Below, piece after piece: positions 45,180 to 55,050 of a DNA stretch of 64,000 bases. This DNA comes from Falsiphaeobacter marinintestinus (GTDB lineage: Bacteria; Pseudomonadota; Alphaproteobacteria; Rhodobacterales; Rhodobacteraceae). A program made the position numbers and the translations under genes. Each line of letters starts with the position of its first letter. Position 1 is the stretch's first letter. The stretch covers positions 744,001 through 808,000 of the forward strand of contig NZ_VOGO01000001.1 in assembly GCF_007923355.1 (NCBI RefSeq). The letters run 5' to 3'. Below the pieces are notes generated by a model, which was given only the letters and a program-made list of their open reading frames with translations, was not told the origin of the DNA and searched no databases.

Positions 45180-45854
45180 TTAATCTTTCGGGGCCAAAAG
45201 CTTCAAAGCCGCGCGGATCAGGGTCGAGGTATCCGCCTCCGGGTCGTGCCCTGCCGCCTCTGCCACAGCCCCGGCAGCCTCGCCCGGCGCGTACCCCAGA
45301 TTGCTCAGCGCCGACAACGCATCAGCTTGCGCCGCGCCCGACGATGGCGCGGCCGCGCGTTGGCGCGGCGCCGCAGGGGCGGCCTCGATGGCCGGCTCTG
45401 CGGCCCCCTCGGGCTCGATCACCATCGCATCCGTCGCGCCCATGGCCATGACGGCAGGCGCCTTGTCTTTCAGGTCCAGCACAACCCGCTGCGCGGTCTT
45501 TTGACCGACACCTTTGGCCGCCTTGACCGCATTCCAGTCGCCCAACGCGATCGCCCGGCTGACGCCATCCGGTCCCAGCGTTCCCAGTATTGCCAACGAC
45601 ACTTTGGCCCCGATCCCCTGCACCGAACATAAAAGCCGATGCCACTCCTTTTCGATCAGCGACGGAAACCCGTACAGCTGCATCAAATCCTCGCGGACCA
45701 CCAGATCGGTGTACAGCGACATCGCCTCGCCGACACGCGGCAGGCCCGCCAGCGTCCGGTCCGAACAATAAACAATATATCCCACACCGCGCACATCGAT
45801 CAGGATGTGATCAGTGGCACGGTATTCAAGCCGCCCGGACAGTTTCCCAATCAT
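45180..45854 (-). CDS. ruvA: Holliday junction-binding subunit RuvA
   Basis: The 224-residue protein opens with MIGKLSGRL and has OB-fold, helix-hairpin-helix ([17 protein letters not shown]) and C-terminal RuvB-binding domains (about 178-224). The linker, about 140-178, is Ala/Pro-rich and longer than in E. coli. The start overlaps the ruvC stop by 4 bp. Confidence 0.96.
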   Translation of the reverse strand: MIGKLSGRLEYRATDHILIDVRGVGYIVYCSDRTLAGLPRVGEAMSLYTDLVVREDLMQLYGFPSLIEKEWHRLLCSVQGIGAKVSLAILGTLGPDGVSRAIALGDWNAVKAAKGVGQKTAQRVVLDLKDKAPAVMAMGATDAMVIEPEGAAEPAIEAAPAAPRQRAAAPSSGAAQADALSALSNLGYAPGEAAGAVAEAAGHDPEADTSTLIRAALKLLAPKD

Positions 45855-46348
45855 GTGCCCACCTCGCGCACTTTATATGGTGTCGCGGCACCATAAAACG
45901 CGTGACAGATCGCAATCGCCAAAGCGTCCGCCGCGTCTGGCCCCGCCGGATCGCATCCCGGCAACTGCAGCTTTACCATATGCAGGATCTGTCCCTTGTC
46001 CGCATGTCCCACGCCAACCACGGTCTTCTTGACCCGGTTCGGGGCGTATTCGCCAATCCTCAGACCGGCCTTTGCCGCTGTCAGCAAGGCCACCCCTCGC
46101 GCCTGACCCAACTTAAGCGTCCCGGCCCCGTCCTTGTTGACAAACGTCTGTTCGATTGCCGCTTCGTCCGGAGCGTACCGGTGCAACACGTCAGTCAACT
46201 GCTCGTGCAGCGACAACAGTCGCGCCGCCAAATCATCGCCCGAAGACTTGCAATGACCGTTCGCGATGTGGCTCATCCGGTTGCCGGTTGAGTCGATCAC
46301 GCCCCATCCAAGGGTGCGAAGCCCCGGATCGATGCCTAAAATTCGCAT
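45851..46348 (-). CDS. ruvC: Holliday junction resolvase RuvC
   Basis: The 165-residue resolvase has all four acidic catalytic residues at the family positions: D7 (GIDPGL), E66, D138 and D141 ([12 protein letters not shown]). It opens the ruvCAB operon. No GTTC-N7-GTTC (alphaproteobacterial LexA) box was found in the upstream region. Confidence 0.97.
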   Translation of the reverse strand: MRILGIDPGLRTLGWGVIDSTGNRMSHIANGHCKSSGDDLAARLLSLHEQLTDVLHRYAPDEAAIEQTFVNKDGAGTLKLGQARGVALLTAAKAGLRIGEYAPNRVKKTVVGVGHADKGQILHMVKLQLPGCDPAGPDAADALAIAICHAFYGAATPYKVREVGT

Positions 46349-46699
46349 TGTGCTGCCCGGCCCCGCCGAAATTGTTGCTTTTTTGATGCACTAGCACGAA
46401 ACGCGAACACCGTCCATGTAAATTGCCCAATGCCAGGGCAAGGCCCAAAACCGACAACCATTTGTTCCATTGCCGACATCGCGGTTCGAAAACGACCCGC
46501 CAGTGTCGCGTCTGCTCCATGTTGAACACACGGAAATCGCCCCTTTTTGCAACACTATTTCAAACGACCCGACCCATGCACAAACTGCATAGGGACCATG
46601 CAGTTTGGACCCGTTGTGCGCAAAAAATACGCGCACTATGTGCCACTCAGCGAACAAGACAACGCGTAGAACTGAAACCTAAATCTAAAGGATACGGAC
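46349..46699. promoter_or_regulatory. gene-free region between ruvC and the DUF1127 gene
   Basis: This 351-bp stretch has no supported gene. It must hold the ruvC promoter (minus) and that of the DUF1127 gene (plus). The only strong structure is the dyad cluster at 46581-46636. Confidence 0.5.
46581..46607. promoter_or_regulatory. 10-bp dyad upstream of the DUF1127 gene
   Basis: CAAACTGCAT-N7-ATGCAGTTTG is a perfect inverted repeat 92 bp before the start codon. A second repeat, GTGCGC-N9-GCGCAC, follows at 46616-46636. The spacing and symmetry fit an operator or a leader hairpin. Confidence 0.5.
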
Positions 46700-46918
46700 A
46701 TGGCTGCTTTTGACACCACCCGCACCACCTATGAATCGCACGGCCTGTTCGGTCGTATTGGCACCGTTTACTCCAACCTCGTCAGCACACTGGCCAGCTG
46801 GAACGATGCCCGCGTTACCCGCAAAGCTTTGTCGACCCTGTCGGATCGCGAACTGGACGACATCGGTCTGTCCCGTGGCGACATCGATCTGGTGATCGAG
46901 CGTAAAAGCGTCTTCTGA
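46700..46918 (+). CDS. DUF1127 (YjiS-like) small protein
   Basis: The 72-residue protein has the DUF1127 C-terminal motif: a helix (RVTRKALSTLSDRELDDIGLSRGDID, about 39-64, key residues L, DREL, DIG). Small DUF1127 proteins in alphaproteobacteria are highly expressed, and some affect RNA turnover or phosphate and carbon responses. AAAGGA precedes the ATG, a dyad lies upstream and a strong terminator downstream, so it is a separately regulated monocistron. Confidence 0.9.
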   Translation: MAAFDTTRTTYESHGLFGRIGTVYSNLVSTLASWNDARVTRKALSTLSDRELDDIGLSRGDIDLVIERKSVF

Positions 46919-46950
46919 AAGACCATTCTGACGCCAAAGGCGCAGATCTA

Positions 46951-46986
46951 AAAACGCCGCAGAGGGGTCCCTCGTGCGGCGTTTTT
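46951..46986 (+). terminator. intrinsic terminator of the DUF1127 gene
   Basis: AAAACGCCGCA and TGCGGCGTTTTT form an 11-bp stem with a 13-base loop and a T-run. Confidence 0.85.
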
Positions 46987-47056
46987 CATGTCTGCAATCA
47001 GCGCATCACCTATTCTCGCCGGGCAACGCAGGACTCATGTGACGGGAAAGAATGAA

Positions 47057-47401
47057 TCAGGGCAAATATGGTTTGATCTTTTCTGCTATGCCCAGCGCAA
47101 CCGGATCCATCCCCATCAGCCAGGCGCCGGCCTGTTCAACGGCTGTTCCGCTCTGCAACCGTGTCAGCCGGTCTTCATACGTCCCGAAACCGACACTGGC
47201 GATCATCAGCCCCTTGAAGGCGATGAACGCGGCAACAAACAGCAAGATCGGCATCAGCGCGATGCGCCGTCTGGGACGGCGTGGCTTTGTCTCGATCAAC
47301 CCGTCAGAACGCAACTTTACAAGATAGCCGCGTGCGATCGCATCATGCTTGCGCGACAACTGTCGGACGCGATGATCAAATTGTAGTTGCTCCCGTATCA
47401 T
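47057..47401 (-). CDS. small membrane protein, unknown
   Basis: The 114-residue protein has a charged N-terminal half, a basic patch (KPRRPRRRIA) and one membrane helix (LMPILLFVAAFIAFKGLMIA, about 49-68), then a polar C-terminal part. By the positive-inside rule the N-terminus is cytoplasmic. I do not recognise a family. It lies 99 bp downstream of prmA on the same strand. Confidence 0.6.
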   Translation of the reverse strand: MIREQLQFDHRVRQLSRKHDAIARGYLVKLRSDGLIETKPRRPRRRIALMPILLFVAAFIAFKGLMIASVGFGTYEDRLTRLQSGTAVEQAGAWLMGMDPVALGIAEKIKPYLP

Positions 47402-47500
47402 GGCAGCCTCCGTATCCCGGCCCCCACCAAGAATTGTGTCAAAATCAGCTTGAAATGTGGCGAGATTGTGGCGCCGCGACCTCGGAACGTTAAATTAAGA

Positions 47501-48379
47501 CTAAAATTGGGCGTTTCGGGCCAGCACCAAGGTTGTCCATTCACCAATCTCGTTACTTTGTACAAGATTGACCCCGGATCGTGCATAAACTTCGACAACC
47601 TCTGCGGCCTGCTCGTTCAAAATCCCGGACAGAATGGCGATTCCCCCGTCTTTCAGATGCGCAGCAACATCGGGAGCCAGCGCAATCAGCGGCCCTTTCA
47701 AAATGTTGGCAAAGATCAGATCGAAAGGCGCATTGGCCTTCAGATCTGGATGGTCAAACCCGGCGGCCTCGACACAGGCGACAGCTCCACCCATTCCGTT
47801 GGCCTTCAGGTTGGCCTCGGCCACGTCTACCGCCACCTGGTCAATGTCGCTGGCAATCATCGTGCCATCCCAGACCCGCGCGGCGGCCATCGCCAGCACG
47901 GCTGTGCCACAGCCGATATCCGCGACCTTGCTTGCCGTGAACCCGTCTTCGATCAAATGATCCAGCGCCTTCAGGCACCCCAGCGTCGTCCCGTGATGCC
48001 CGGTGCCAAACGCCATCGCGGCCTCGATCAGCAGCGGGATCTTACCGTCCGGGATCTTGTCGGCATCGTGGCTGCCATAGACAAAGAATCGTCCGGCCTC
48101 GACCGGCGCCAGTTCCCGCCGCACATGCGCGACCCAATCGGTTTCGGGCACTTCGGATACAACAAAGGGGTTGGCACCAAAGGCTGCCGCCAAAAGCGCC
48201 AAAGCGGCCTCGTCCGGGGCTTCGGTAAAGTAACTGCCGACTTCCCACAGCCCGGATCCGTCTTCCATTTCGAACACGCCAATCCCGGTCGGTTCTGGCA
48301 CCAAACGCTCCATCGCGTCGCCTAGGGCTTCGGCGGGGGCTTTGCCGGTCAATGTGGTCAGGGCAGTGAATGTAGGCAT
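47501..48379 (-). CDS. prmA: ribosomal protein L11 methyltransferase
   Basis: The 292-residue enzyme methylates L11 lysines. The SAM motif is VADIGCGTAVLAMAAA (about 146-161) and the acceptor motif resembles DLIFANILKGPL. Its ATG directly follows the MATE transporter stop, so the two are cotranscribed. Confidence 0.94.
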   Translation of the reverse strand: MPTFTALTTLTGKAPAEALGDAMERLVPEPTGIGVFEMEDGSGLWEVGSYFTEAPDEAALALLAAAFGANPFVVSEVPETDWVAHVRRELAPVEAGRFFVYGSHDADKIPDGKIPLLIEAAMAFGTGHHGTTLGCLKALDHLIEDGFTASKVADIGCGTAVLAMAAARVWDGTMIASDIDQVAVDVAEANLKANGMGGAVACVEAAGFDHPDLKANAPFDLIFANILKGPLIALAPDVAAHLKDGGIAILSGILNEQAAEVVEVYARSGVNLVQSNEIGEWTTLVLARNAQF

Positions 48380-49774
48380 TTAACGTCTCCGAAATCGGTC
48401 CGCATGGGCGTAGGAGCGTGGCGGCTCAAGGTCAAGCGGCGGCAAGGCCTGTCGTGCAAGCGACAGTACGAACCGCCAGCCCCACAACGCGGCCCCCACA
48501 CCAACAATGATGGCAGCAACCGCTTGCGCATAGATGACGCCCTCGGCCTGATATATCCCTGCCAACCACAGCGCGATGGGCAGGGTCAGCACCCCGTCGC
48601 GCAACCAGTTAGTCAGGGTCGAGCGGGTCGGTTTGCCCAATGCATTGAAGGCGGCATTGGACACAAACAACCCGGCGGCAAACATGAACCCCCCGGCCCC
48701 AACATGTGTAAACGCCAGAACCACGCCAACCCCTGTTGGCCCCAACCCAAAGGACTGCGCGACCGAAGGCCCGACGGCTGCAAGGATTGTCCAGGTCACC
48801 ACAGTATACAGCAGACCAAAGATCAGGGCATCGCGATAAGTCGTGCGCAGGCGATCATATTCCCGTGCGCCAAAGTTCTGGCCAAAGATCCCGCCAATGG
48901 CCCCGGCCAATGAAAAGATCCCGCCAAAGGCCACAACGGTCAAACGCCCCACCACGGCCCATCCGGCCATCGCATCATCGCCAAATTGCGACATCACCGT
49001 AGTCAGCAGATAGTTGCCCACCGGCGTGGCCAGCTGGGTCAGAATGGCAGGAACCGCGATGATCAGGTACGGACGCAGCGTTTCAGCAATATCGGCCAAA
49101 CGCGGCACCGCAAGAATGTCATGGGTGCCAATCGCAAAGCGCAACGCCATACCCAGCATGATGAACCGCGACAGCACCAGCCCCAGCGCGGCTCCATCCA
49201 GCCCCATGGCCAGCCCATAGATCAGGAATGGATCAACAATCATGGTGATGCCGCCCGACGTGAGTGTGACAAACATCGACCGTTTGCCATCGCCAAGCGC
49301 GCGCAAGGATCCGTTTGCGATCATCGACACGGCCATGATCGGCAGCGACGGCACTGACATCATCAGGTAACGGGCCGCCAGATCAGCTGTTTCGCCCTCT
49401 GCGCCCGCAACGCGCAAAATATCATGCCTGAACCAGACGATCAGGGTCGCAACAATGGCCTGAACGACCGCCGCAATGATTGCCGCACTTGTCGCCTGTC
49501 GCCGCGCCTTTTCGCGATCCCCTTCGCCGATGCTGCGCGCGATCAATGCAGTCGAAGCAATCATCAACCCGATTCCAACCGAGACTGACAAGAACTGCAC
49601 CGCGAATGAAAACCCGATCGACGCCATCAGGCGCGGATCGCCCAGAAGCGAGATCCAGAACAGGTTGGCCGCGTCAACGATGAATACAAAGGTAATCCCG
49701 ACCGCGCCGGTCATGGTCATGCGGATTACATGACCCATGGTCGATCCGGTCAGGAAACGCCCCTTTTCAGCCAT
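48380..49774 (-). CDS. MATE-family efflux transporter
   Basis: The 464-residue protein has 12 predicted membrane helices and typical MATE repeats (for example PVGNYLLTTVMSQFGDDAMAGW and GGIFGQNFGAREYDR). MATE pumps export cationic drugs or metabolites with Na+ or H+. Its substrate is not indicated. Confidence 0.88.
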   Translation of the reverse strand: MAEKGRFLTGSTMGHVIRMTMTGAVGITFVFIVDAANLFWISLLGDPRLMASIGFSFAVQFLSVSVGIGLMIASTALIARSIGEGDREKARRQATSAAIIAAVVQAIVATLIVWFRHDILRVAGAEGETADLAARYLMMSVPSLPIMAVSMIANGSLRALGDGKRSMFVTLTSGGITMIVDPFLIYGLAMGLDGAALGLVLSRFIMLGMALRFAIGTHDILAVPRLADIAETLRPYLIIAVPAILTQLATPVGNYLLTTVMSQFGDDAMAGWAVVGRLTVVAFGGIFSLAGAIGGIFGQNFGAREYDRLRTTYRDALIFGLLYTVVTWTILAAVGPSVAQSFGLGPTGVGVVLAFTHVGAGGFMFAAGLFVSNAAFNALGKPTRSTLTNWLRDGVLTLPIALWLAGIYQAEGVIYAQAVAAIIVGVGAALWGWRFVLSLARQALPPLDLEPPRSYAHADRFRRR

Positions 49775-49789
49775 CCCGGACCATCGCGG

Positions 49790-51025
49790 TCATTCTGCCG
49801 GTGCCGGCGACGCAAAGCGGCGCAACACAGTTTCATTCCCCGGCTCAGGATGGCGCGGGATCAACAACGCCAACACAAGCGAGATTCCGGCCATTGCCGA
49901 CGCCAATGCGAACACGGCGCCCGGCGAGACCAGCCAAAGGTATCCCAGCCCGGCCGGCAGAAACACGGCGGCGATGTGGTTGATCGTAAATGCAACGGCA
50001 GCGGTCGGGGCAATATCCTTCGGATCAGCTATCTTCTGAAAATAAGTCTTCAGCGCCAATGCCAGTGCAAAGAACAGATGATCGATGATGTACAGCGTTG
50101 CCGCCAGCACCACGCCCCACCCGAAATAATAGATCCCGCCATAGGCAAGGAACACGATCATCAGCCCGACATACTCGAACACCAGAGCATTACGCTCCCC
50201 AAATCTTCCCACAGCGCGCCCGACAAAAGGCGCGAACACCATATTGGCCACAAGCGTAATCAGATACAGTGATGCGATCTCATGCACATCATAGCCAAAC
50301 CGTTCGACCATCATGAAGGCGGCAAAGACGACAAAGATCTGACGCCGGGCGCCCGACATGAACTGCAGTGCATAATACAGCCAGTAGCGGCGACGCAGGA
50401 TCATCTTCTTGACCTGCACATGTTCGCCTTCGAACTGCGGATAGGCGAAATAGGCGAACACCGCCAAAACCACCGTCGCGCCGCCAGCCACCATATAGAC
50501 GACATTATAGGTCAGACCGAATTGATTCCACAGCAGCACAATCAGCCCGTAGGCCAACAATGTGGCCGCCGACCCTGCCGCCAGAAGATACCCCAACACA
50601 CGCGGAGCCCTGTCCTTGGGCAGCCATTGCAGTTGCAACGACTGGTTCACCGTTTCGTAATAATGAAACCCGATCGAACTGAGCATCGTGATCGTCAGGA
50701 TTCCGCCCAGCGACGGAAACCACGCTGTCACCGCCGTGGCCACACCCAGCAAAACAAGGGACACCAACCCCAAAACCTGTTCGCGCATAAACATGATGAT
50801 CGCGATCACGCCAACGGCAAAGAACCCCGGAATCTCACGCACAGTGTGCAGCCAGCCGATGTCGCTGCCGTCGAAATCGGCGACCTCGATGACGAAATTG
50901 TTCAAAAGCACTGACCAGGTCGCAAACGCGATCGGCATGGCCACAGCCATCAGGAACAACAAGGCTGTCGGACGGCGCCAAAGCGGCAGCGTACGTGCCT
51001 CGGACAGGGGGATAATGCGGGCCAT
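49790..51025 (-). CDS. MFS transporter, unknown substrate
   Basis: The 411-residue protein has about 12 membrane helices. Motif-A-like sequence after helix 8 reads FVGRAVGRFGERNAL. It lies 15 bp upstream of the MATE gene on the same strand, so MFS, MATE and prmA probably form one transcript. It is divergent from the YeeE/YedE gene. Confidence 0.78.
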   Translation of the reverse strand: MARIIPLSEARTLPLWRRPTALLFLMAVAMPIAFATWSVLLNNFVIEVADFDGSDIGWLHTVREIPGFFAVGVIAIIMFMREQVLGLVSLVLLGVATAVTAWFPSLGGILTITMLSSIGFHYYETVNQSLQLQWLPKDRAPRVLGYLLAAGSAATLLAYGLIVLLWNQFGLTYNVVYMVAGGATVVLAVFAYFAYPQFEGEHVQVKKMILRRRYWLYYALQFMSGARRQIFVVFAAFMMVERFGYDVHEIASLYLITLVANMVFAPFVGRAVGRFGERNALVFEYVGLMIVFLAYGGIYYFGWGVVLAATLYIIDHLFFALALALKTYFQKIADPKDIAPTAAVAFTINHIAAVFLPAGLGYLWLVSPGAVFALASAMAGISLVLALLIPRHPEPGNETVLRRFASPAPAE

Positions 51026-51151
51026 ACGCCGGTCATACGCTTGTTAAACGTTGTTGGCGAGGGCAAACAGCGGCCCGCACACCTGATCTGCATCAATGCA
51101 GACCGACGCCGCGAATCATATATCGCGATGCGTGAATGGATGGAGAGCGCT

Positions 51152-52213
51152 ATGGATCTGGTTGGCATTGTCGAACGCATAGGAGAGTCTCCGACAGCAG
51201 CTTTGTTCGGTCTGATCACCGGCATCGTGTTCGGAATAGCCGCTCAACGGTCACGGTTTTGCCTGCGCGCCGCTACGGTCGAATTCGCGCGCGGCCAGAT
51301 GGGCGACAAGGTCTCGGTCTGGTTGTTGACCTTTTCAACCGCGCTGGTCTGGGTGCAGGGCGCACAGCTTCTTGGGCTGATGGAAAGCGCGGATGCGCGC
51401 ATGATGGCCGTTCCCGGCAGTTGGTCCGGCGCCGTGGTCGGCGGGTTGATGTTCGGGGCTGGCATGGTTCTGGCGCGCGGGTGTTCCGGGCGGCTTTTGG
51501 TGCTGGCCGCCACTGGCAACCTGCGGTCTGTCGTGTCCGGCCTGATCTTTGCCGTTGTGGCACAGATGAGCCTGTCTGGCATCCTGTCGCCCATGCGCGA
51601 TGGCATCGCCTCCATGTGGATCACCGAAGGCGGGCGCAATATGGATCTGCTCGCCACGGTCGGCCTTCCTCAATACGCAGGTTTGATCCTTGGCCTGTCG
51701 ATCGCGGTTCTTGCCCTGATCCTGTCAAAGCGAAATCAGATCGGCGCGTCACGACTGATCTTTGCCTCGGGCGTCGGGTTCGCAGTCGCGTTGGGCTGGG
51801 TCCTAACCTATTCCCTGTCGATGGTCGCTTTCGACCCGGTCCAGATCGAAAGCGCCACCTTCACCGGCCCGTCGGCGCATACATTGATGTTCTTTCTTGA
51901 TCGAAACGCCATTCTTGAATTCGACGTGGGTCTTGTCCCCGGCGTGTTCATCGGTGCCATGATCGCCGCCAGCCTTGCCGGCGAGATGAAATTCCAAGCC
52001 TTCGACGGCCCGGTCACCATGCGCAAAGCCATGATTGGCGCCGCCCTGATGGGCTTTGGTGGCATGCTGGCCGGGGGGTGCGCCATCGGCGCGGGCGTAA
52101 CTGGGGGATCGATCTTTGTCGGCACAGCATGGGCCGCGCTGTTCTTCATGTGGATCGGCGCCATGGTCACCGATTTCCTCGTCGATCAGCCCGGAGAAGC
52201 TGTGACAGCCTGA
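51152..52213 (+). CDS. YeeE/YedE-family transporter
   Basis: The 353-residue membrane protein has two YeeE-like halves, each with a conserved Cys: GMVLARGCSGRLLVL (about 107-121) and MLAGGCAIGAGVTGGS (about 302-317). Proteins of this family import thiosulfate or other sulfur compounds through such cysteines. The start at 51152 has GGAGAG at good spacing; ATGs at 51128 and 51140 are alternatives. No sulfur-metabolism gene lies nearby, so the substrate stays open. Confidence 0.85.
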   Translation: MDLVGIVERIGESPTAALFGLITGIVFGIAAQRSRFCLRAATVEFARGQMGDKVSVWLLTFSTALVWVQGAQLLGLMESADARMMAVPGSWSGAVVGGLMFGAGMVLARGCSGRLLVLAATGNLRSVVSGLIFAVVAQMSLSGILSPMRDGIASMWITEGGRNMDLLATVGLPQYAGLILGLSIAVLALILSKRNQIGASRLIFASGVGFAVALGWVLTYSLSMVAFDPVQIESATFTGPSAHTLMFFLDRNAILEFDVGLVPGVFIGAMIAASLAGEMKFQAFDGPVTMRKAMIGAALMGFGGMLAGGCAIGAGVTGGSIFVGTAWAALFFMWIGAMVTDFLVDQPGEAVTA

Positions 52214-52290
52214 CCACCTTGTCAGTCGTCACGCGCGCACTAGATAAATTAGCAGAAAAGTCGTGACCTTTCGTGCCGGTGGAGACCCGA

Positions 52291-52722
52291 ATGACAAATG
52301 TAAAATCAATCGCCGCAGTGTGCCTGTCGCTTGCAGTATTCGTTCCCTCTGCAGCCCTGTCATGGCGCGCATGGAACCGGCACGAAGTTCTGCCTGTGTC
52401 AAACGGTGTTTACGAAGTGGTCAGTGAAGTCGGATATGGCACAGGGGCAACCGACTATTGGTGCGGTATCGGCGACTATGCCCAGCGCCAACTAAGGGCC
52501 GGGGCAACCCAGCGGATTTACATCTGGAAAGCCGTTGGCCCGTCCGTGAACAGGCCAGGCCGCAAAGCCGTCCAGTTCTCTCTCAGTGCACCGTCCGGCG
52601 CAAACACCTCACCCGGATACTCGGTCAGCGTAAAGCGCGTCGGAGATAACATGACGGTGTCCATGGCGCAAAACTATTGCCAGGATCAAAGAGTGGACAA
52701 CCTGCGCTTTCAGAACGGTTGA
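52291..52722 (+). CDS. secreted hypothetical protein with two cysteines
   Basis: The 143-residue protein has a signal peptide (about 1-24) followed by a domain with Cys in DYWCGIGDYAQRQL and in QNYCQDQ, which could form a disulfide in the periplasm. GGTGGAGAC precedes the ATG at 52291. I do not recognise a named family. It converges with priA, 3 bp away. Confidence 0.65.
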   Translation: MTNVKSIAAVCLSLAVFVPSAALSWRAWNRHEVLPVSNGVYEVVSEVGYGTGATDYWCGIGDYAQRQLRAGATQRIYIWKAVGPSVNRPGRKAVQFSLSAPSGANTSPGYSVSVKRVGDNMTVSMAQNYCQDQRVDNLRFQNG

Positions 52723-52725
52723 TCG

Positions 52726-54921
52726 TCAGTAAAAGCTCTGCGGGTCGATATCCACGGTCACCCGCAAATCGCCTTTCAGCCGCAGCGGCGCAATCCACTT
52801 TGCGACTGCGGCCTGAATCGGTGCCGCCTTTTCTGCTTTGATCAACAGGCGAACCCGATGGCGGCCGCGAATTCGGGCGATGGGCGCCGGTGCGGGGCCA
52901 AAAACCTGCGCACCGATCTGGCGCAACGGCCCATCATTGCGCGCCATCGCGTTGGCCAAATCAAACACCGCGCCCACATCGGGACCGGAGATCACGATCC
53001 CGGCCATGCGCCCAAAAGGTGGCACACCTGCAGCCTGCCTTTCAGCCGCTTCGGCCTTCCAGAACCCTTCTTCATCGCCAGACAGGATGGCGCGGATTAC
53101 CGGATGGTCGGGCTGAAATGTCTGAAGCAGGGCCGTACCCGGCTTGTCGGCCCGCCCTGCCCGGCCCGCAACCTGGCGCATCAATTGGAAGGTCCGCTCG
53201 GCCGCGCGCAAATCGGATCCTTGCAGGCCCAGATCCGCATCGATCACCCCAACCAAAGTCAGCAAGGGAAAGTTATGTCCCTTTGCGACCAGTTGTGTGC
53301 CGATGATGATATCGGCTTCGCCATTTGCAATCTCAACGATCCGGGCCTTCAGCGCGCGTGCACTGCCATACAGATCCGAACTGAGCGCGGCGATACGCGC
53401 GTCGGGAAACAACGCTGTGGCCTCTTCCGCCATACGCTCGATCCCCGGCCCAACCGGGGCCAACTTGCCCTCGACACCACAAGACGGGCAGGCCTCGGGC
53501 ATCGGTTTGGTTTCGCCGCACTGGTGGCACATCAACCTTTTAAGAAACCGATGCTCGACCATGCGCGCGTCGCAGTGATCACAGCCAATCTGTTGCCCGC
53601 AGGCCCGGCACAGCGTTACGGGCGCATACCCGCGTCGATTGATGAACAAAAGCGCTTGTTCGCCCTTGTCCATCCGGTCCTGAATGGCCCGCCTGAGCGT
53701 CGGTGAAATCCACGTCCCCGGCTGCAATTGTTCGGACCGCATGTCGATGGTTTTCATCTCTGGCAAGACAGCCGCGCCGAACCGGGCGGTCAGATCCAGC
53801 CGCTCATACTTCCCGGCTTCGGCATTGGCCCAGCTTTCCAGCGACGGTGTCGCACTGGCCAAAATCACCCGAGCCCCGCAGATTGAGGCGCGTAAAACTG
53901 CCATGTCGCGCGCGTTATAGGTAACACCATCCTCTTGCTTGTAAGAGGTGTCATGTTCTTCATCGACAATGATCAAGCCCAGATCGCGGTACGGCAGGAA
54001 CAGGGCCGACCGCGCGCCAACCACCAGTTGCGTCCCCCCCTGTCCGACCATCCGCCAGATCCGTCGACGTTCGGTCATGGTCGCACCCGAATGCCACTCG
54101 GCCGGACGGGCGCCGAAACGGGCTTCGACACGGGTCAGAAATTCCGCTGTCAGCGCGATCTCGGGCAACAGCACGAGGGCCTGACGCCCCATGCGCAGGC
54201 ATTCGGCCACCGCTTCAAGATACACCTCGGTTTTTCCGGACCCGGTCACGCCTTTCAGCAGCGTGGTGCCGTATTGCCCGCTGCGCAGATCGGCGCGCAG
54301 CCGGTCAGCGGCTTTCATTTGCTCATCGGTCAAGTCTTTGCCGGGACGATCCGGGTCCAAATACGGAAACGGCAGATCGCGGGGGCTGTCTTCCTCGCGG
54401 ACCGCGCCCAGCTTGACCAGTCCCTTGACCACAGAAGACGACGCACCCGCCGTGTCGGCAAGCTCTTTCAGGGTGAAGGACAGCCCGCCGAATTCTTCCA
54501 GAACACCCAGTACACGCCGCCGCGCATCTGTCATCTTGCTGGGCTCTTCTTCGCCCATGCGATACACTTTTCGCATGGATTGCGGATCGCCCAGACCCGG
54601 CGCGCGGGTCGCAAGCCGCAAGATTGCAGGCATAGGTGTCAGGGTATAATCGGCGACGCGGGTCAGGAAGGTCTGCATCTCGGCGCGCATCGGCGCAACG
54701 TCCAGCACGCGCGACACAGACCGGATTTTCGAGCGGTCAAAATCGCCTCGGCCCGCCCCCCAGACCACGCCCAGTACCTTGCGCGGTCCCAGTGGCACCT
54801 CAACAAAAGCACCCAGAAAACAGCCGCCTTCAGGGGCACGATAATCCAGTGTCCGGTCAAGCGGCTGTGTGGTCAGAACTGCGACCAGATCGCCTTCGTC
54901 GAAATATCCGATCTCGGACAC
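52726..54921 (-). CDS. priA: primosomal helicase PriA
   Basis: The 731-residue helicase restarts stalled replication forks. Walker A is GVTGSGKTEVYL (about 223-234) and the DEEH box follows. Eight cysteines in the middle (CRACGQQIGCDHC...CHQCG...CPSCG, about 438-480) bind two zinc ions. The start is GTG with GGGAG eight bases before it. Nothing is unusual for the family. Confidence 0.96.
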   Translation of the reverse strand: MSEIGYFDEGDLVAVLTTQPLDRTLDYRAPEGGCFLGAFVEVPLGPRKVLGVVWGAGRGDFDRSKIRSVSRVLDVAPMRAEMQTFLTRVADYTLTPMPAILRLATRAPGLGDPQSMRKVYRMGEEEPSKMTDARRRVLGVLEEFGGLSFTLKELADTAGASSSVVKGLVKLGAVREEDSPRDLPFPYLDPDRPGKDLTDEQMKAADRLRADLRSGQYGTTLLKGVTGSGKTEVYLEAVAECLRMGRQALVLLPEIALTAEFLTRVEARFGARPAEWHSGATMTERRRIWRMVGQGGTQLVVGARSALFLPYRDLGLIIVDEEHDTSYKQEDGVTYNARDMAVLRASICGARVILASATPSLESWANAEAGKYERLDLTARFGAAVLPEMKTIDMRSEQLQPGTWISPTLRRAIQDRMDKGEQALLFINRRGYAPVTLCRACGQQIGCDHCDARMVEHRFLKRLMCHQCGETKPMPEACPSCGVEGKLAPVGPGIERMAEEATALFPDARIAALSSDLYGSARALKARIVEIANGEADIIIGTQLVAKGHNFPLLTLVGVIDADLGLQGSDLRAAERTFQLMRQVAGRAGRADKPGTALLQTFQPDHPVIRAILSGDEEGFWKAEAAERQAAGVPPFGRMAGIVISGPDVGAVFDLANAMARNDGPLRQIGAQVFGPAPAPIARIRGRHRVRLLIKAEKAAPIQAAVAKWIAPLRLKGDLRVTVDIDPQSFY

Positions 54922-55050
54922 CAGAATTGCTCCCGCATAGAAATGTGCCTGTTTGCGCTAACGATTTGCCCTTTTTCGGGGCTTCCCGCACAGGTTCCTA
55001 TGAGGTAAAGCGAACGGGACGCAAGGCCAACCCACCAAAGGACTGCCGCC

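Noticed and set aside
44202-45632. 476-codon open frame on the plus strand across ruvB/ruvA
   Set aside because: It is antisense to two certain genes and its Arg/Gln/His-rich translation has no recognisable domain.
53935-55008. 357-codon plus-strand open frame over the start of priA
   Set aside because: Antisense to priA; not supported by composition.
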